Source: JBMORL01 sp049322335
GTDB taxonomy: Bacteria > Bacteroidota > Bacteroidia > Flavobacteriales_D > UBA2798
Direction: 5' to 3'
Assembly: GCA_049322335.1 (NCBI GenBank)
Contig: JBMORL010000107.1
Coordinates: 1-64,000, forward strand
Length of the DNA stretch: 64,000 nucleotides
In this document: positions 16,869 to 23,817 of the stretch, piece after piece
How the letters are laid out: each line of letters begins with the position of its first letter
How positions within the stretch are numbered: the first letter of the stretch is position 1
The notes under the pieces: model-generated
Databases searched by the model: none
What the model was told of the DNA's origin: nothing
What the model saw: only the letters and a program-made list of their open reading frames with translations
Translations under genes and position numbers: made by a program

Positions 16869-17437
16869 AATCAAAAAATCAATTATCCGAAAAGGAATAC
16901 CGGCAGCTTGTAGCTAAAAAGCTGGAAGCGCTTAAACCGGTATTTGCCCGTGCATCCATGGGCGATTTTTCACGCAATATAACTTTACCGAAAAAAAATG
17001 ATGAGTTTGCCGGGTTGTATGCCGGCTTGCAGATGATGATTGAAATTGTAAGGGAAAAACTGGCTATGATGGAGGAAGTAAACCAGTCGCTGGAGAAAAA
17101 AATAAGATCACATAAACTAAAAGAAAATGATGAGTTGTTTGTTGGAGTTAGCGGTGTATTGATAAAAATAAACATCAATGAAATATTATTTATAAAAGCA
17201 GTAAGCGATTATGTGATTATTCACACTACGCTGCAAAAATATATGGCTCATTCCACTATGAAAGGCCTGCTTAAGCGCCTGCCTGAAAGAGATTTTATGA
17301 GGATTCATCACTCATTCATAGTACGTCTCGATAAAATAACAGAAAAACATGCACGCGAAGTAATTGTGGGCGGAACAAAAATTCCCGTAAGCCGGGCAAA
17401 CAGAAAAAAACTGTCGGAAAAACTCCGGTCGTATTAA
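16853..17437 (+). CDS. soluble HAMP-LytTR DNA-binding regulator
   Basis: A 194-residue transcription regulator. Residues about 32-75 (ASMGDFSRNITLPKKNDEFAGLYAGLQMM) look like a HAMP domain, but no transmembrane helix precedes it. A coiled stretch (VREKLAMMEEVNQSLEKKIRS) leads to a LytTR domain from about residue 95: VLIKININEILFIKAVSDYVIIHT, then FMRIHHSFIVRLDKI and VGGTKIPVSRANRKKL, all classic LytTR landmarks. There is no receiver domain, so it is not an ordinary response regulator. It is co-transcribed with, and overlaps, the STAS-like gene. Just downstream lies a direct repeat with LytTR geometry (17460-17493). Confidence 0.9.
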   Translation: MAKKVKSKNQLSEKEYRQLVAKKLEALKPVFARASMGDFSRNITLPKKNDEFAGLYAGLQMMIEIVREKLAMMEEVNQSLEKKIRSHKLKENDELFVGVSGVLIKININEILFIKAVSDYVIIHTTLQKYMAHSTMKGLLKRLPERDFMRIHHSFIVRLDKITEKHAREVIVGGTKIPVSRANRKKLSEKLRSY

Positions 17438-17459
17438 TTTTTTTGCACCGGAACGGGTG

Positions 17460-17530
17460 ACAGGTTATCGAAGAAAAATTACAGGGTATCGAATATTTGT
17501 CGTTACCACAATTGTAATCCTGTAAATTCG
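17460..17530 (+). promoter_or_regulatory. candidate LytTR binding site and promoter
   Basis: ACAGGTTATCGAA (17460-17472) and ACAGGGTATCGAA (17481-17493) form a 13-bp direct repeat, 12 of 13 identical, with starts exactly 21 bp apart. Known LytTR sites such as AgrA boxes are 9-bp direct repeats with 12-13 bp between them, i.e. the same period. Just after the second copy come TTTG (17496-17499) and, 23 bases on, TAAATTCG (17523-17530), a weak Bacteroidota promoter with a long spacer, as expected for an activated promoter. The LytTR gene ends 22 bases upstream. Function is inferred. Confidence 0.6.
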
Positions 17531-17535
17531 AATAC

Positions 17536-17790
17536 GATTCACGAATCATCTGCTATGAAAAAGCCAGGAATTGCTGGTTATTCATGTAAATTTTACGGGA
17601 ATTCGGATTACATAAAAGCTTGCTTGTAATATGTTTGAATCAAATCTCAGTTCTCTCTGTGTAAGCGCAGGTTTTTCTTTTACACGAAGAATTGATTTTT
17701 ACAGGCATATGCAGGCAAGGATTAGTGCTTTAATTTTTGGTGTAATTCTGGTTGAAAGGGAGCTGTTTCGTAGCAGCTCCCTTTCTTAAT
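17536..17790 (+). ncRNA. possible small transcript or long leader (17.5-17.8 kb gap)
   Basis: The 394-base gap between the LytTR gene and the lipoproteins holds a candidate promoter at its start and a strong intrinsic terminator at its end. No convincing ORF lies between. A roughly 255-nt RNA from about 17536 to the terminator would fit, either as a free small RNA or as a leader that attenuates the lipoprotein genes. I see no known riboswitch motif. Existence of the RNA is inference from the two flanking signals only. Confidence 0.3.
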
Positions 17791-17795
17791 TTTTT
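17754..17795 (+). terminator. strong intrinsic terminator before lipoprotein pair
   Basis: A perfect 12-bp stem (GAAAGGGAGCTG with CAGCTCCCTTTC) encloses an 8-base loop and is followed by TTAATTTTTT. It stands 37 bases before the first lipoprotein ATG, so it must either end upstream transcription or act as an attenuator, unless the lipoproteins have a separate promoter in the short AT-rich gap. Confidence 0.85.
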
Positions 17796-17831
17796 CGTTT
17801 TAAAAACAATTTATCAGAAATAGAAACAAAC

Positions 17832-18437
17832 ATGAAACAAATCGTAACAACAACTTTGGCAGGCGTAGCTGTTATGGCTACACTGTTTTCGGGATGTAAA
17901 AAAGGGGAAAATGACCCCTTCTTATCCGTCCACACAAGAAAAGCGAGAATGACGGGCGACTGGAAACTTACTTCCGGAAAAACTACCGAAACCGACTATA
18001 ACAGCTTTTCAAGTACCACTACAGTAACTACCACCACTTTTGACGGAGCCAATGCCAGTGAAAGTATGGTGGTAACTACACCCGTTAGTTCCAATACTTT
18101 TACCGATTCGTATGTTTATACCGAAAACATGACGTTCAATCGTGATGGTTCATTTTCGGGAACCAATGTAAACGATGGAATAACCACCACGTTTGAAGGA
18201 ACCTGGAATTTTGAAGGCGGTGTGGGAGAAACAAAAAACAAATCGAAACTGGTATTATTCTATACCAAAATTACCGAAGATGGCGCTACCGTTACCATCG
18301 AAGGAAATATGTACCAGTTTGTTTATGATATTGATGAACTGAGAAACAAAAAAATTGTACTTAAAAATACAAATAAAAGAGTCGACCCCAATGGCGACAG
18401 CAACGAAACGGTTTCTGAAATGACCTATGAACAATAA
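17832..18437 (+). CDS. lipocalin-like lipoprotein (first of tandem pair)
   Basis: A 201-residue predicted lipoprotein. The signal peptide ends in a lipobox (ATLFSGC-KKGEN). The mature part begins with TRKARMTGDWKLTSG, the opening typical of lipocalin-like domains in Bacteroidota, followed by Thr/Ser-rich beta strands and a conserved MTFNRDGSFSGTNVNDGITTTFEGTWNFEGGVGETK block. It is a tandem paralogue of the next gene, with 20 bases between them and identical length, so a recent duplication in one transcript is likely. The ligand is unknown. It lies just downstream of the candidate LytTR site and terminator. Confidence 0.8.
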   Translation: MKQIVTTTLAGVAVMATLFSGCKKGENDPFLSVHTRKARMTGDWKLTSGKTTETDYNSFSSTTTVTTTTFDGANASESMVVTTPVSSNTFTDSYVYTENMTFNRDGSFSGTNVNDGITTTFEGTWNFEGGVGETKNKSKLVLFYTKITEDGATVTIEGNMYQFVYDIDELRNKKIVLKNTNKRVDPNGDSNETVSEMTYEQ

Positions 18438-18457
18438 CATTTAAAATAATTCGTATT

Positions 18458-19063
18458 ATGAAAAGAATAATTCAATTTTTAATTCCTGCTTTGATTGCAG
18501 TGCCATTAATTTTTACCGGATGTAAAAAAGGCGAGGATGATCCGTTTATTTCTCTCCACACCAGGAAAGCAAGAGTAACCGGTGAGTGGAAAATGTCTTC
18601 GGGAACATCTACTGATAAATTTTATGACAGCGCTTCACAAACTACCTACAATACTTCCATAACCTATGATGGTTCGTCTGCCAATGAATCACAAACTGTA
18701 ACCAACGGATCGGGTTCAACTACCAATACCAGTTCCTATTCTTTTACACAAACCATTACATTTGAAAAGGATGGCACGTTTAAAAACACTACAGTAGATG
18801 ATGGAATTACTACTACTGCAGAAGGTACATGGAATTTCGGTGCGGGTGTGGGAGATAAAAAGAAGAAATCTGAACTGGTGCTCACCTATACCAAAACCGT
18901 AAATGACGGAATGACATATACCTATACAGGGAATGAATTGACAGAAGTGTATTACCTGAAAGAATTGCGTAATGACAAAATGGTGATGGTATTGGATTTA
19001 AAATATACTGATAGTGATGGTGATACCGGTGAAGGAAAGCAGGAAATGACTTTCGAACAATAA
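18458..19063 (+). CDS. lipocalin-like lipoprotein (second of tandem pair)
   Basis: A 201-residue paralogue of the previous gene, with lipobox IFTGC-KKGED and the same mature pattern: SLHTRKARVTGEWKMSSGTS, ITFEKDGTFKNTTVDDGITTTAEGTWNFGAGVG, then YYLKELRNDKMVMV. Most differences lie in the Thr/Ser-rich loops, which suggests variable surface loops on a constant barrel. A strong terminator follows at 19083. The two are probably exported by the Lol or SLAM-like route of Bacteroidota, but no surface export signal can be claimed. Confidence 0.8.
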   Translation: MKRIIQFLIPALIAVPLIFTGCKKGEDDPFISLHTRKARVTGEWKMSSGTSTDKFYDSASQTTYNTSITYDGSSANESQTVTNGSGSTTNTSSYSFTQTITFEKDGTFKNTTVDDGITTTAEGTWNFGAGVGDKKKKSELVLTYTKTVNDGMTYTYTGNELTEVYYLKELRNDKMVMVLDLKYTDSDGDTGEGKQEMTFEQ

Positions 19064-19082
19064 AAACTATTGCCGTGGTTAT

Positions 19083-19116
19083 AAGGCTCGTTGCTGAGGC
19101 AGCGGGCCTTTTTTAT
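19083..19116 (+). terminator. intrinsic terminator of the lipoprotein pair
   Basis: A 12-bp stem (AAGGCTCGTTGC with GCAGCGGGCCTT, two G-T pairs) around a TGAG tetraloop is followed by a T-rich run. It lies 19 bases after the stop codon of the second lipoprotein gene. Confidence 0.92.
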
Positions 19117-19145
19117 TTTGTTGATTTTCAAACTACAGGGTAGTT

Positions 19146-19176
19146 TTTGAAATCCGGGGGCGAATGACTATGTTTG
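19146..19176 (+). promoter_or_regulatory. consensus Bacteroidota promoter for the MORN gene
   Basis: TTTG (19146-19149), 19 bases, TATGTTTG (19169-19176): a full match to the Bacteroidota TTTG-N19-TAnnTTTG consensus. A start near 19183 fits translation from ATG 19199 and rules out the GTG at 19178. The -33 region is overlapped by an inverted repeat, CAAACTAC-AGG-GTAGTTTTTG, which could be an operator. Confidence 0.75.
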
Positions 19177-19198
19177 GGTGATTCGTAATTATTTTCCG

Positions 19199-19579
19199 AT
19201 GATCCTGAAAAACGGCAAACCTCCCTTAAACGGTAAACACAAAACCCGGTATGCCAATGGTTCCGTTAGCAGCGAAACCAGTTACAAAAACGGCAAACGA
19301 CATGGTGTATGTAAATACTTCCTGAGGAATGGAATTATGCGCGCTACCGGAAAATTTGACAAGGGAATGATGACGGGCACATGGAAATGGTATCGCGAAA
19401 ACGGAAATTTATGGCAGTCAGGTACATTTAAAAACAATAAAAAGAACGGGCCCTGGGTACGCTACTGGCCGGATGGCGGATTATATGATGAAGGCGCGTT
19501 CATCAACAACAAAAAATGCGGCACGTGGAATAACTACAGCAGAGATGGAAAACTGGTGAAAACAAAAAAGTATAAATGA
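19199..19579 (+). CDS. MORN-repeat protein (YwqK-like)
   Basis: A 126-residue protein made of MORN-type repeats: NGSVSSETSYKNGKRHGVCKYF, NGIMRATGKFDKGMMTGTWKWY, NGNLWQSGTFKNNKKNGPWVRY and a last pair with WPDGGLYDEGAF. Such repeats form an open beta sheet that binds membranes or partners. Databases often label it a toxin-antitoxin antitoxin (YwqK family) on weak grounds; no toxin partner is evident. No signal peptide, so it is cytoplasmic. It overlaps the next gene by 4 bases (ATGA) and has its own consensus promoter. Confidence 0.8.
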   Translation: MILKNGKPPLNGKHKTRYANGSVSSETSYKNGKRHGVCKYFLRNGIMRATGKFDKGMMTGTWKWYRENGNLWQSGTFKNNKKNGPWVRYWPDGGLYDEGAFINNKKCGTWNNYSRDGKLVKTKKYK

Positions 19580-20364
19580 AATTTATTATTTCCTTCCTTC
19601 TCATTAACTTCTTCTTTCAGGTGAATGCTGCAGATTTTGAAAAAGATCTTAAGGCAATACTTGAAAAGAAAAAGTATGATGAACTGGAATTACACATTTC
19701 CGAACTGAATAAATCGCTGGGCAGGGTGGATGCCGAAGTAAAATACCATAGGGAAATCGTACCGGGCTTTAGTGAAGGATTAATTTATTTCGAAAAATCT
19801 GTCCCCGATAAAAAAGATAAAAGTGCTTCAATAATTTTTACCTATCGCCTTCGGATAATCACGAACAATAATCTTGTGATTTTTTATGACTTTAGTGAAC
19901 AATACCTCGCATATGCCGGTGAAACGGATAAAAGAATAATAAAAAAATATAAATCAGAGTTTGATTATAATGACAAACTTATGAGGCAGGTTTTGCAGGA
20001 TTCGTTTAAAAATACATTTCCCGAAGAACTGCGGTATGAAAATCTTTTTTGCGATACAATTGTTTACGGACATAATTGCGGGTTGGTGGCAACAGAAACT
20101 TCTGCCGGTCTTCGAATGAAAGCCGCAGTGGAAAAAAATGATAAACCGTTGTTGTTGTCGTGGCTGCAAAGCGGGAATACAGAATTGCAATTATATGCTG
20201 TGGAAGGGTTATATCTTTTGAAAAAAAACGGAACGGAAATTTTGCCGGATGAATTGAAAATGATCCGGGTAATTAAAAATAAAAAAGGAGAAGCGCTTTC
20301 TTGTTCAGGAGACATTTTATCCAATATAACGATTTATGAAGCATTGAAAGATTTTGTTTTTTAA
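19576..20364 (+). CDS. exported protein of unknown function
   Basis: A 262-residue protein with an N-terminal signal peptide (KFIISFLLINFFFQVNAAD) and no lipobox, so probably periplasmic. The mature part is mixed alpha/beta, with a middle section (KSVPDKKDKSASIIFTYRLRIITNNNLVIFYDFSEQ) and a helical end resembling a short HEAT-like element (LLSWLQSGNTELQLYAVEGLYLLKKNG). A conserved-looking CDTIVYGHNCG suggests two cysteines that could pair. The family is not recognised. It shares an ATGA overlap with the MORN gene, implying coupled expression; 25 bases separate it from the Tim44-like gene. Confidence 0.6.
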   Translation: MKFIISFLLINFFFQVNAADFEKDLKAILEKKKYDELELHISELNKSLGRVDAEVKYHREIVPGFSEGLIYFEKSVPDKKDKSASIIFTYRLRIITNNNLVIFYDFSEQYLAYAGETDKRIIKKYKSEFDYNDKLMRQVLQDSFKNTFPEELRYENLFCDTIVYGHNCGLVATETSAGLRMKAAVEKNDKPLLLSWLQSGNTELQLYAVEGLYLLKKNGTEILPDELKMIRVIKNKKGEALSCSGDILSNITIYEALKDFVF

Positions 20365-20389
20365 ATACAAACCATTTTTATAAAACCGG

Positions 20390-21154
20390 ATGATAAATGT
20401 TATTAGATCATTTTTTTTGATGTTATCATTGATTTTTTCTGAATACGCGTCAGCTCGTGCGGGAGGAGGTAGCGGAGGTGGGGGCGGAGGCGGAGGCGGA
20501 GGCGGAAGTGGCGGAGGCGGGTATTACGGAGGGCGTGGCCATTACTATCGTGATAGGTATGAGCCGTGGGATTCTATTGATTATTTTATTTTTTATGGGC
20601 TTATCGGTCTCGTCATTATTTTCCTTTTGTTTGCTTTTTTCGGACTCAGATGGATGATTCGGAAAAAATCACGAAAAGCAAAAAAAATTATCGAAATATC
20701 TGAAACAGAAGATCCCGTTTGGAACCATGATAATACCCTGAAACATGTTCACGATGTATTTATGAAAATGCAGGACGCATGGATGTCGCAAAACATGAAT
20801 AAGGTTGACGGTATTGCAACCAAATACCTGAGGCGTAAATATACCGATATGCTTGAACAACAAAAAATATACGGGATTTATAATTATCTCAATAAAATTA
20901 AAATTGATGAAATAAAAATTGTTGGCGCGATCGATTCCGGGGATAATAATAAAGACAGGTTTACCGCTTATATTAAAGGAGAAATGGTGGATATGCTGGT
21001 GAAAAGGAAAGGTGAAATCATAAAGGAGAAAGAAAAGGAAGAATTTGAAGACCTTTATTATTTTATCAGGAAAAACAATAAATGGGTGGTTGAAAATATT
21101 ATCAATGAAGTGGATATCTGGGAATTGAAAATACTGAAAATTTACAAAGAATAA
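20390..21154 (+). CDS. Tim44-like membrane protein with poly-glycine region
   Basis: A 254-residue protein. A signal peptide (SFFLMLSLIFSEYASARA) is followed by a very Gly-rich linker at about residues 25-45 (GGGSGGGGG and onward, then GYYGGRGHYY). A transmembrane helix (DYFIFYGLIGLVIIFLLFAFFGLRWMI) and a long charged C-terminal domain follow. VHDVFMKMQDAWMSQNMNKVDGIATKYLRRKYTDML is typical of Tim44-like (PF04280-type) domains in bacterial membrane proteins of unknown function. It ends the run MORN, exported protein, Tim44-like. The glycine tract is coded by a long run of GGA/GGC-type codons and may vary in length. Confidence 0.78.
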   Translation: MINVIRSFFLMLSLIFSEYASARAGGGSGGGGGGGGGGGSGGGGYYGGRGHYYRDRYEPWDSIDYFIFYGLIGLVIIFLLFAFFGLRWMIRKKSRKAKKIIEISETEDPVWNHDNTLKHVHDVFMKMQDAWMSQNMNKVDGIATKYLRRKYTDMLEQQKIYGIYNYLNKIKIDEIKIVGAIDSGDNNKDRFTAYIKGEMVDMLVKRKGEIIKEKEKEEFEDLYYFIRKNNKWVVENIINEVDIWELKILKIYKE

Positions 21155-21167
21155 TAATTAAAAGATG

Positions 21168-21875
21168 TCACTTCAATCCCTTCGCCTGTTCCTTCATCCA
21201 TGTATTGGCACTTACCGTACTTCCATCCGGTAATTTTATCTGGTAAGGTTCTCCCGAAGAAGAGGAAGAAGAAGCGATGTGCTCAATAAAATCATCCAGC
21301 GTTTTCACTTTGTCGCGGGCATTGTTCCATTTCATGCGTAAATGATCAGCAGCTTCTGCAGGTGGATATTCGTTTCCGTTTCGTATAAAAGTAACATACG
21401 ATGCAGCGACTTTTTCCAATAGTAATTCTATTTTTTCTTCTTCTGTATAACCGGTACGGTTTCGTTCTTCTTCCGTTGGTTCGCGGATAAGAAATGTGGC
21501 ATCATCTTCTCCGATCAGTACATTATTCTGGCTTGTACACTCAATTACGTATTTGCAACCGTCAAACTCAAAATCCAGCATTTGTCCTTCTGAAATATTT
21601 TCTTCCACAAGAAAATTATCCCCGTCTTTCACCGTAAGAAAAGTGGAACCGCCTGTTATGTCATCAATGTGCAAATAAAGGTTGCGATTGTATCCTTCCA
21701 CTTCAGCAGAATGACGCTGCACCAGCTGTATTTCTTTTTTTCCATCTTCCAGCTTCAACCCGTTTTTCTTTTCACCGCTGCAGGAAATGACTAGAATACT
21801 TAAAAATACTAGTATATATTCAAGTTGAAAATTAGTTTCATGTTTAATAATTGGTTTTTGCAGAAAAGCAAGCAT
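21168..21875 (-). CDS. lipoprotein of unknown function, start uncertain
   Basis: A protein of up to 235 residues with a lipobox-like LSILVISC-SGEKKNG. From the in-frame ATG at 21875 the signal has an unusually long n-region (MLAFLQKPIIKHETNFQLEY). A second ATG at 21841, in another frame, reads MKLIFNLNIY and then stops; deleting one TA from the TATATA run at about 21813-21818 would join it to the lipobox as a short, normal lipoprotein signal. The mature part is acidic and charged, with TEEEKIELLLEKVAASYVTFIRNGNEYPPAEAADHLRMKWNNARDK near the C-terminus. Family not recognised. It is not obviously linked to the DUF262 gene next door. Confidence 0.6.
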   Translation of the reverse strand: MLAFLQKPIIKHETNFQLEYILVFLSILVISCSGEKKNGLKLEDGKKEIQLVQRHSAEVEGYNRNLYLHIDDITGGSTFLTVKDGDNFLVEENISEGQMLDFEFDGCKYVIECTSQNNVLIGEDDATFLIREPTEEERNRTGYTEEEKIELLLEKVAASYVTFIRNGNEYPPAEAADHLRMKWNNARDKVKTLDDFIEHIASSSSSSGEPYQIKLPDGSTVSANTWMKEQAKGLK

Positions 21876-21888
21876 GAATAAATCAACT

Positions 21889-23664
21889 TTATTTTATTAT
21901 TTGTAAATCTTTTAAAATTGTTTTGACAATTAATGAGTGCCGACCATTCATATATTTCTCACTAATTTTTTTTAATCCGACAAGTTCAACAGTAAGTGGA
22001 AGTTTTGTTTTTTTGTATTCTTCTTTTTTTGTATCAAAATCAAAATTCTTCACAGATGAATTTATTCTGCCAGATAAAAGAGTCATGTTCCCCAGTCTAT
22101 AAGTAAAATTTTTCCTGAATTCTGGTGAAAAATCTAAAAGCCAATTTGTGTCTGATTTTGGTTCCTGTGGAATAATATGCTCCAAGGTTGATTTTTCATA
22201 ATTTAATTGTTGAATCACAATATCGTCTTCGGTTTGTGCATTTTTAATCCAAATATACTTGGAAATAAATATCTTTGCCGTAAAATTATCTTGAATACTA
22301 TTATCTATTGATTTTTTTATTTCTCCAATCTCTGTCTCCGATAAAGTAATTTCTTGTAAAGCAGCTTTTAAATTACCTTCATTTAATAAAGAAATACATT
22401 TGTACACTGGACCTGATGTAAATCTTGATACAAGAAGAGAATGAGTGATAAACTGTTCGTATTTCGTAATAGCAGTTAGAACTACATTAATTTTATATCG
22501 CCCGTTTTCAAAACCATTAAAAGATCGCGATAATGCTAATAAAAAATTTAATCCATATCTTACATTTCCACCATTCAAAATAAAATTTATTTTTGCTCTT
22601 AAAAACGGATCTTTAAATCGTAATTCTATTATATCAGTGTAATATTGAAGATTTGTTTTCAAATCGTCATAGAATAGTTCAATTTTTTCCTTCCTTACGG
22701 TTTTTTTATATTTTGAACTATATATATCATTCAAGTCGTTAAAAGCCGAATATCTTTGTTGGCTTGCTTTGATGCTTTCAACCCAGCGCCCAATAAAATC
22801 ATCGCGTAAAGTAAAATTGCTTTCTAAGTAATCCCATTTGTCTCTAGAGTCTAAGCCTCTGTTTAGCTTATCGAATTCTTTCATTATGAAGTTTCTTAAT
22901 AAGTCTTTATTAGCAAGAGGCAGTCCTCTATTGTTTAGTACTTCAAAAATATGATATGCCACCTCAAACTCAGAAGCAACAATTCTTACAACTTCAACAT
23001 TGTTCTTTAAAAAATCAAAAAAATCATTTAATTCATTAATGCTTTCTATGGTTAGTTTGTCTTTTTTCAAGAATTTTTCTTGAAGTTTTAGTTTAAAATA
23101 ATCTCGATTGTTAAAATATCTTAGCCCTATAACTTCATCTTCTTTTCTGACTATTTTCAGTTTTGTTTTGTTAAATTCTTCATTTCTTACAGCACTTTCC
23201 AATATTGAATCATAATCAAAACTAGAGTTCTTTTTCACCTTTACTTTCTTTGCTAAAACTTTTGCGCCCCTCCTTACTTTGTTGTAAATTAAATCTTCTA
23301 TATCCGCGATTAAATCATTTGAAAGTTCTTTTATTTCATCAATTTTTGATTTTTCAGATGCATCTTTTAAAAAACTTCTTATAGCAACAAAGAGCAAAAT
23401 CATTGAAGTTAGTCGTTGTTGGCCATCAATAACTTCAAACTCCCTTTCTTTACCTGTTACAACCATAGAACCAAAGAAATAGGCGTCTTTGTTTTTATTG
23501 TCATAAAAGCCTATCAAATCTTCCCACATTGTGTTTATTTGATTATTCCTTTCACTTTTACCTATGCAATCCCATGAATATGGTCGTTGATAGTCTGGAA
23601 TCAAATAATTAATATCACGGCCAAAAAGCTCGTTGATTGACTTTAAATCAGGAAGAATTTTCAT
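21889..23664 (-). CDS. DUF262/DUF1524 nuclease (GmrSD-like, probable defence gene)
   Basis: A 591-residue protein with both halves of GmrSD-type enzymes. The N-terminal DUF262 (ParB/Srx-like NTP-binding fold) has LIPDYQRPYSW (residues 21-31) and VIDGQQRLTSM (78-88), where DGQQR is the key motif. The C-terminal DUF1524 is a His-Me (HNH-like) nuclease with LEHIIPQEP (His at about 496) and RLGNMTLL. Such proteins cut modified phage DNA or act in related anti-phage systems (GmrSD, SspE, BrxU are known relatives). Here it is a lone gene and clearly more AT-rich than purL next to it, which suggests acquisition by transfer. The target is unknown. Confidence 0.88.
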   Translation of the reverse strand: MKILPDLKSINELFGRDINYLIPDYQRPYSWDCIGKSERNNQINTMWEDLIGFYDNKNKDAYFFGSMVVTGKEREFEVIDGQQRLTSMILLFVAIRSFLKDASEKSKIDEIKELSNDLIADIEDLIYNKVRRGAKVLAKKVKVKKNSSFDYDSILESAVRNEEFNKTKLKIVRKEDEVIGLRYFNNRDYFKLKLQEKFLKKDKLTIESINELNDFFDFLKNNVEVVRIVASEFEVAYHIFEVLNNRGLPLANKDLLRNFIMKEFDKLNRGLDSRDKWDYLESNFTLRDDFIGRWVESIKASQQRYSAFNDLNDIYSSKYKKTVRKEKIELFYDDLKTNLQYYTDIIELRFKDPFLRAKINFILNGGNVRYGLNFLLALSRSFNGFENGRYKINVVLTAITKYEQFITHSLLVSRFTSGPVYKCISLLNEGNLKAALQEITLSETEIGEIKKSIDNSIQDNFTAKIFISKYIWIKNAQTEDDIVIQQLNYEKSTLEHIIPQEPKSDTNWLLDFSPEFRKNFTYRLGNMTLLSGRINSSVKNFDFDTKKEEYKKTKLPLTVELVGLKKISEKYMNGRHSLIVKTILKDLQIIK

Positions 23665-23788
23665 ATTTTTTTTTTTTAATCAGTACTAAAGTATCAAAAA
23701 CGTAGAAAAAAAATAATATTTTGTTCCAATGAGCTTTGTTTGTGAATAAAATCCCCCTTTATCAACACCCTCACCATAAGCAAAACCC

Positions 23789-23796
23789 TACCTTTG
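23789..23796 (+). promoter_or_regulatory. -7 element of purL promoter
   Basis: TACCTTTG matches TAnnTTTG. A start about 7 bases later gives a leader of about 15-20 bases to ATG 23818 and excludes the upstream TTG start of the open frame. No clear -33 TTTG was found at 19 bases. Confidence 0.6.
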
Positions 23797-23817
23797 CCGC
23801 TGAAAAATAACTCTATT

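Noticed and set aside
16879..17178. Antisense frame inside the LytTR gene
   Set aside because: It mirrors the coding strand, has no start context and matches no family by eye.
19199..19579. Toxin-antitoxin module (YwqK-type antitoxin label)
   Set aside because: Only MORN repeats are visible; no toxin partner lies next to it.
20457..20560. GC-rich GGA/GGC run as a regulatory or repeat element
   Set aside because: It lies in frame and codes for the poly-Gly linker of the Tim44-like protein; no separate role is needed.
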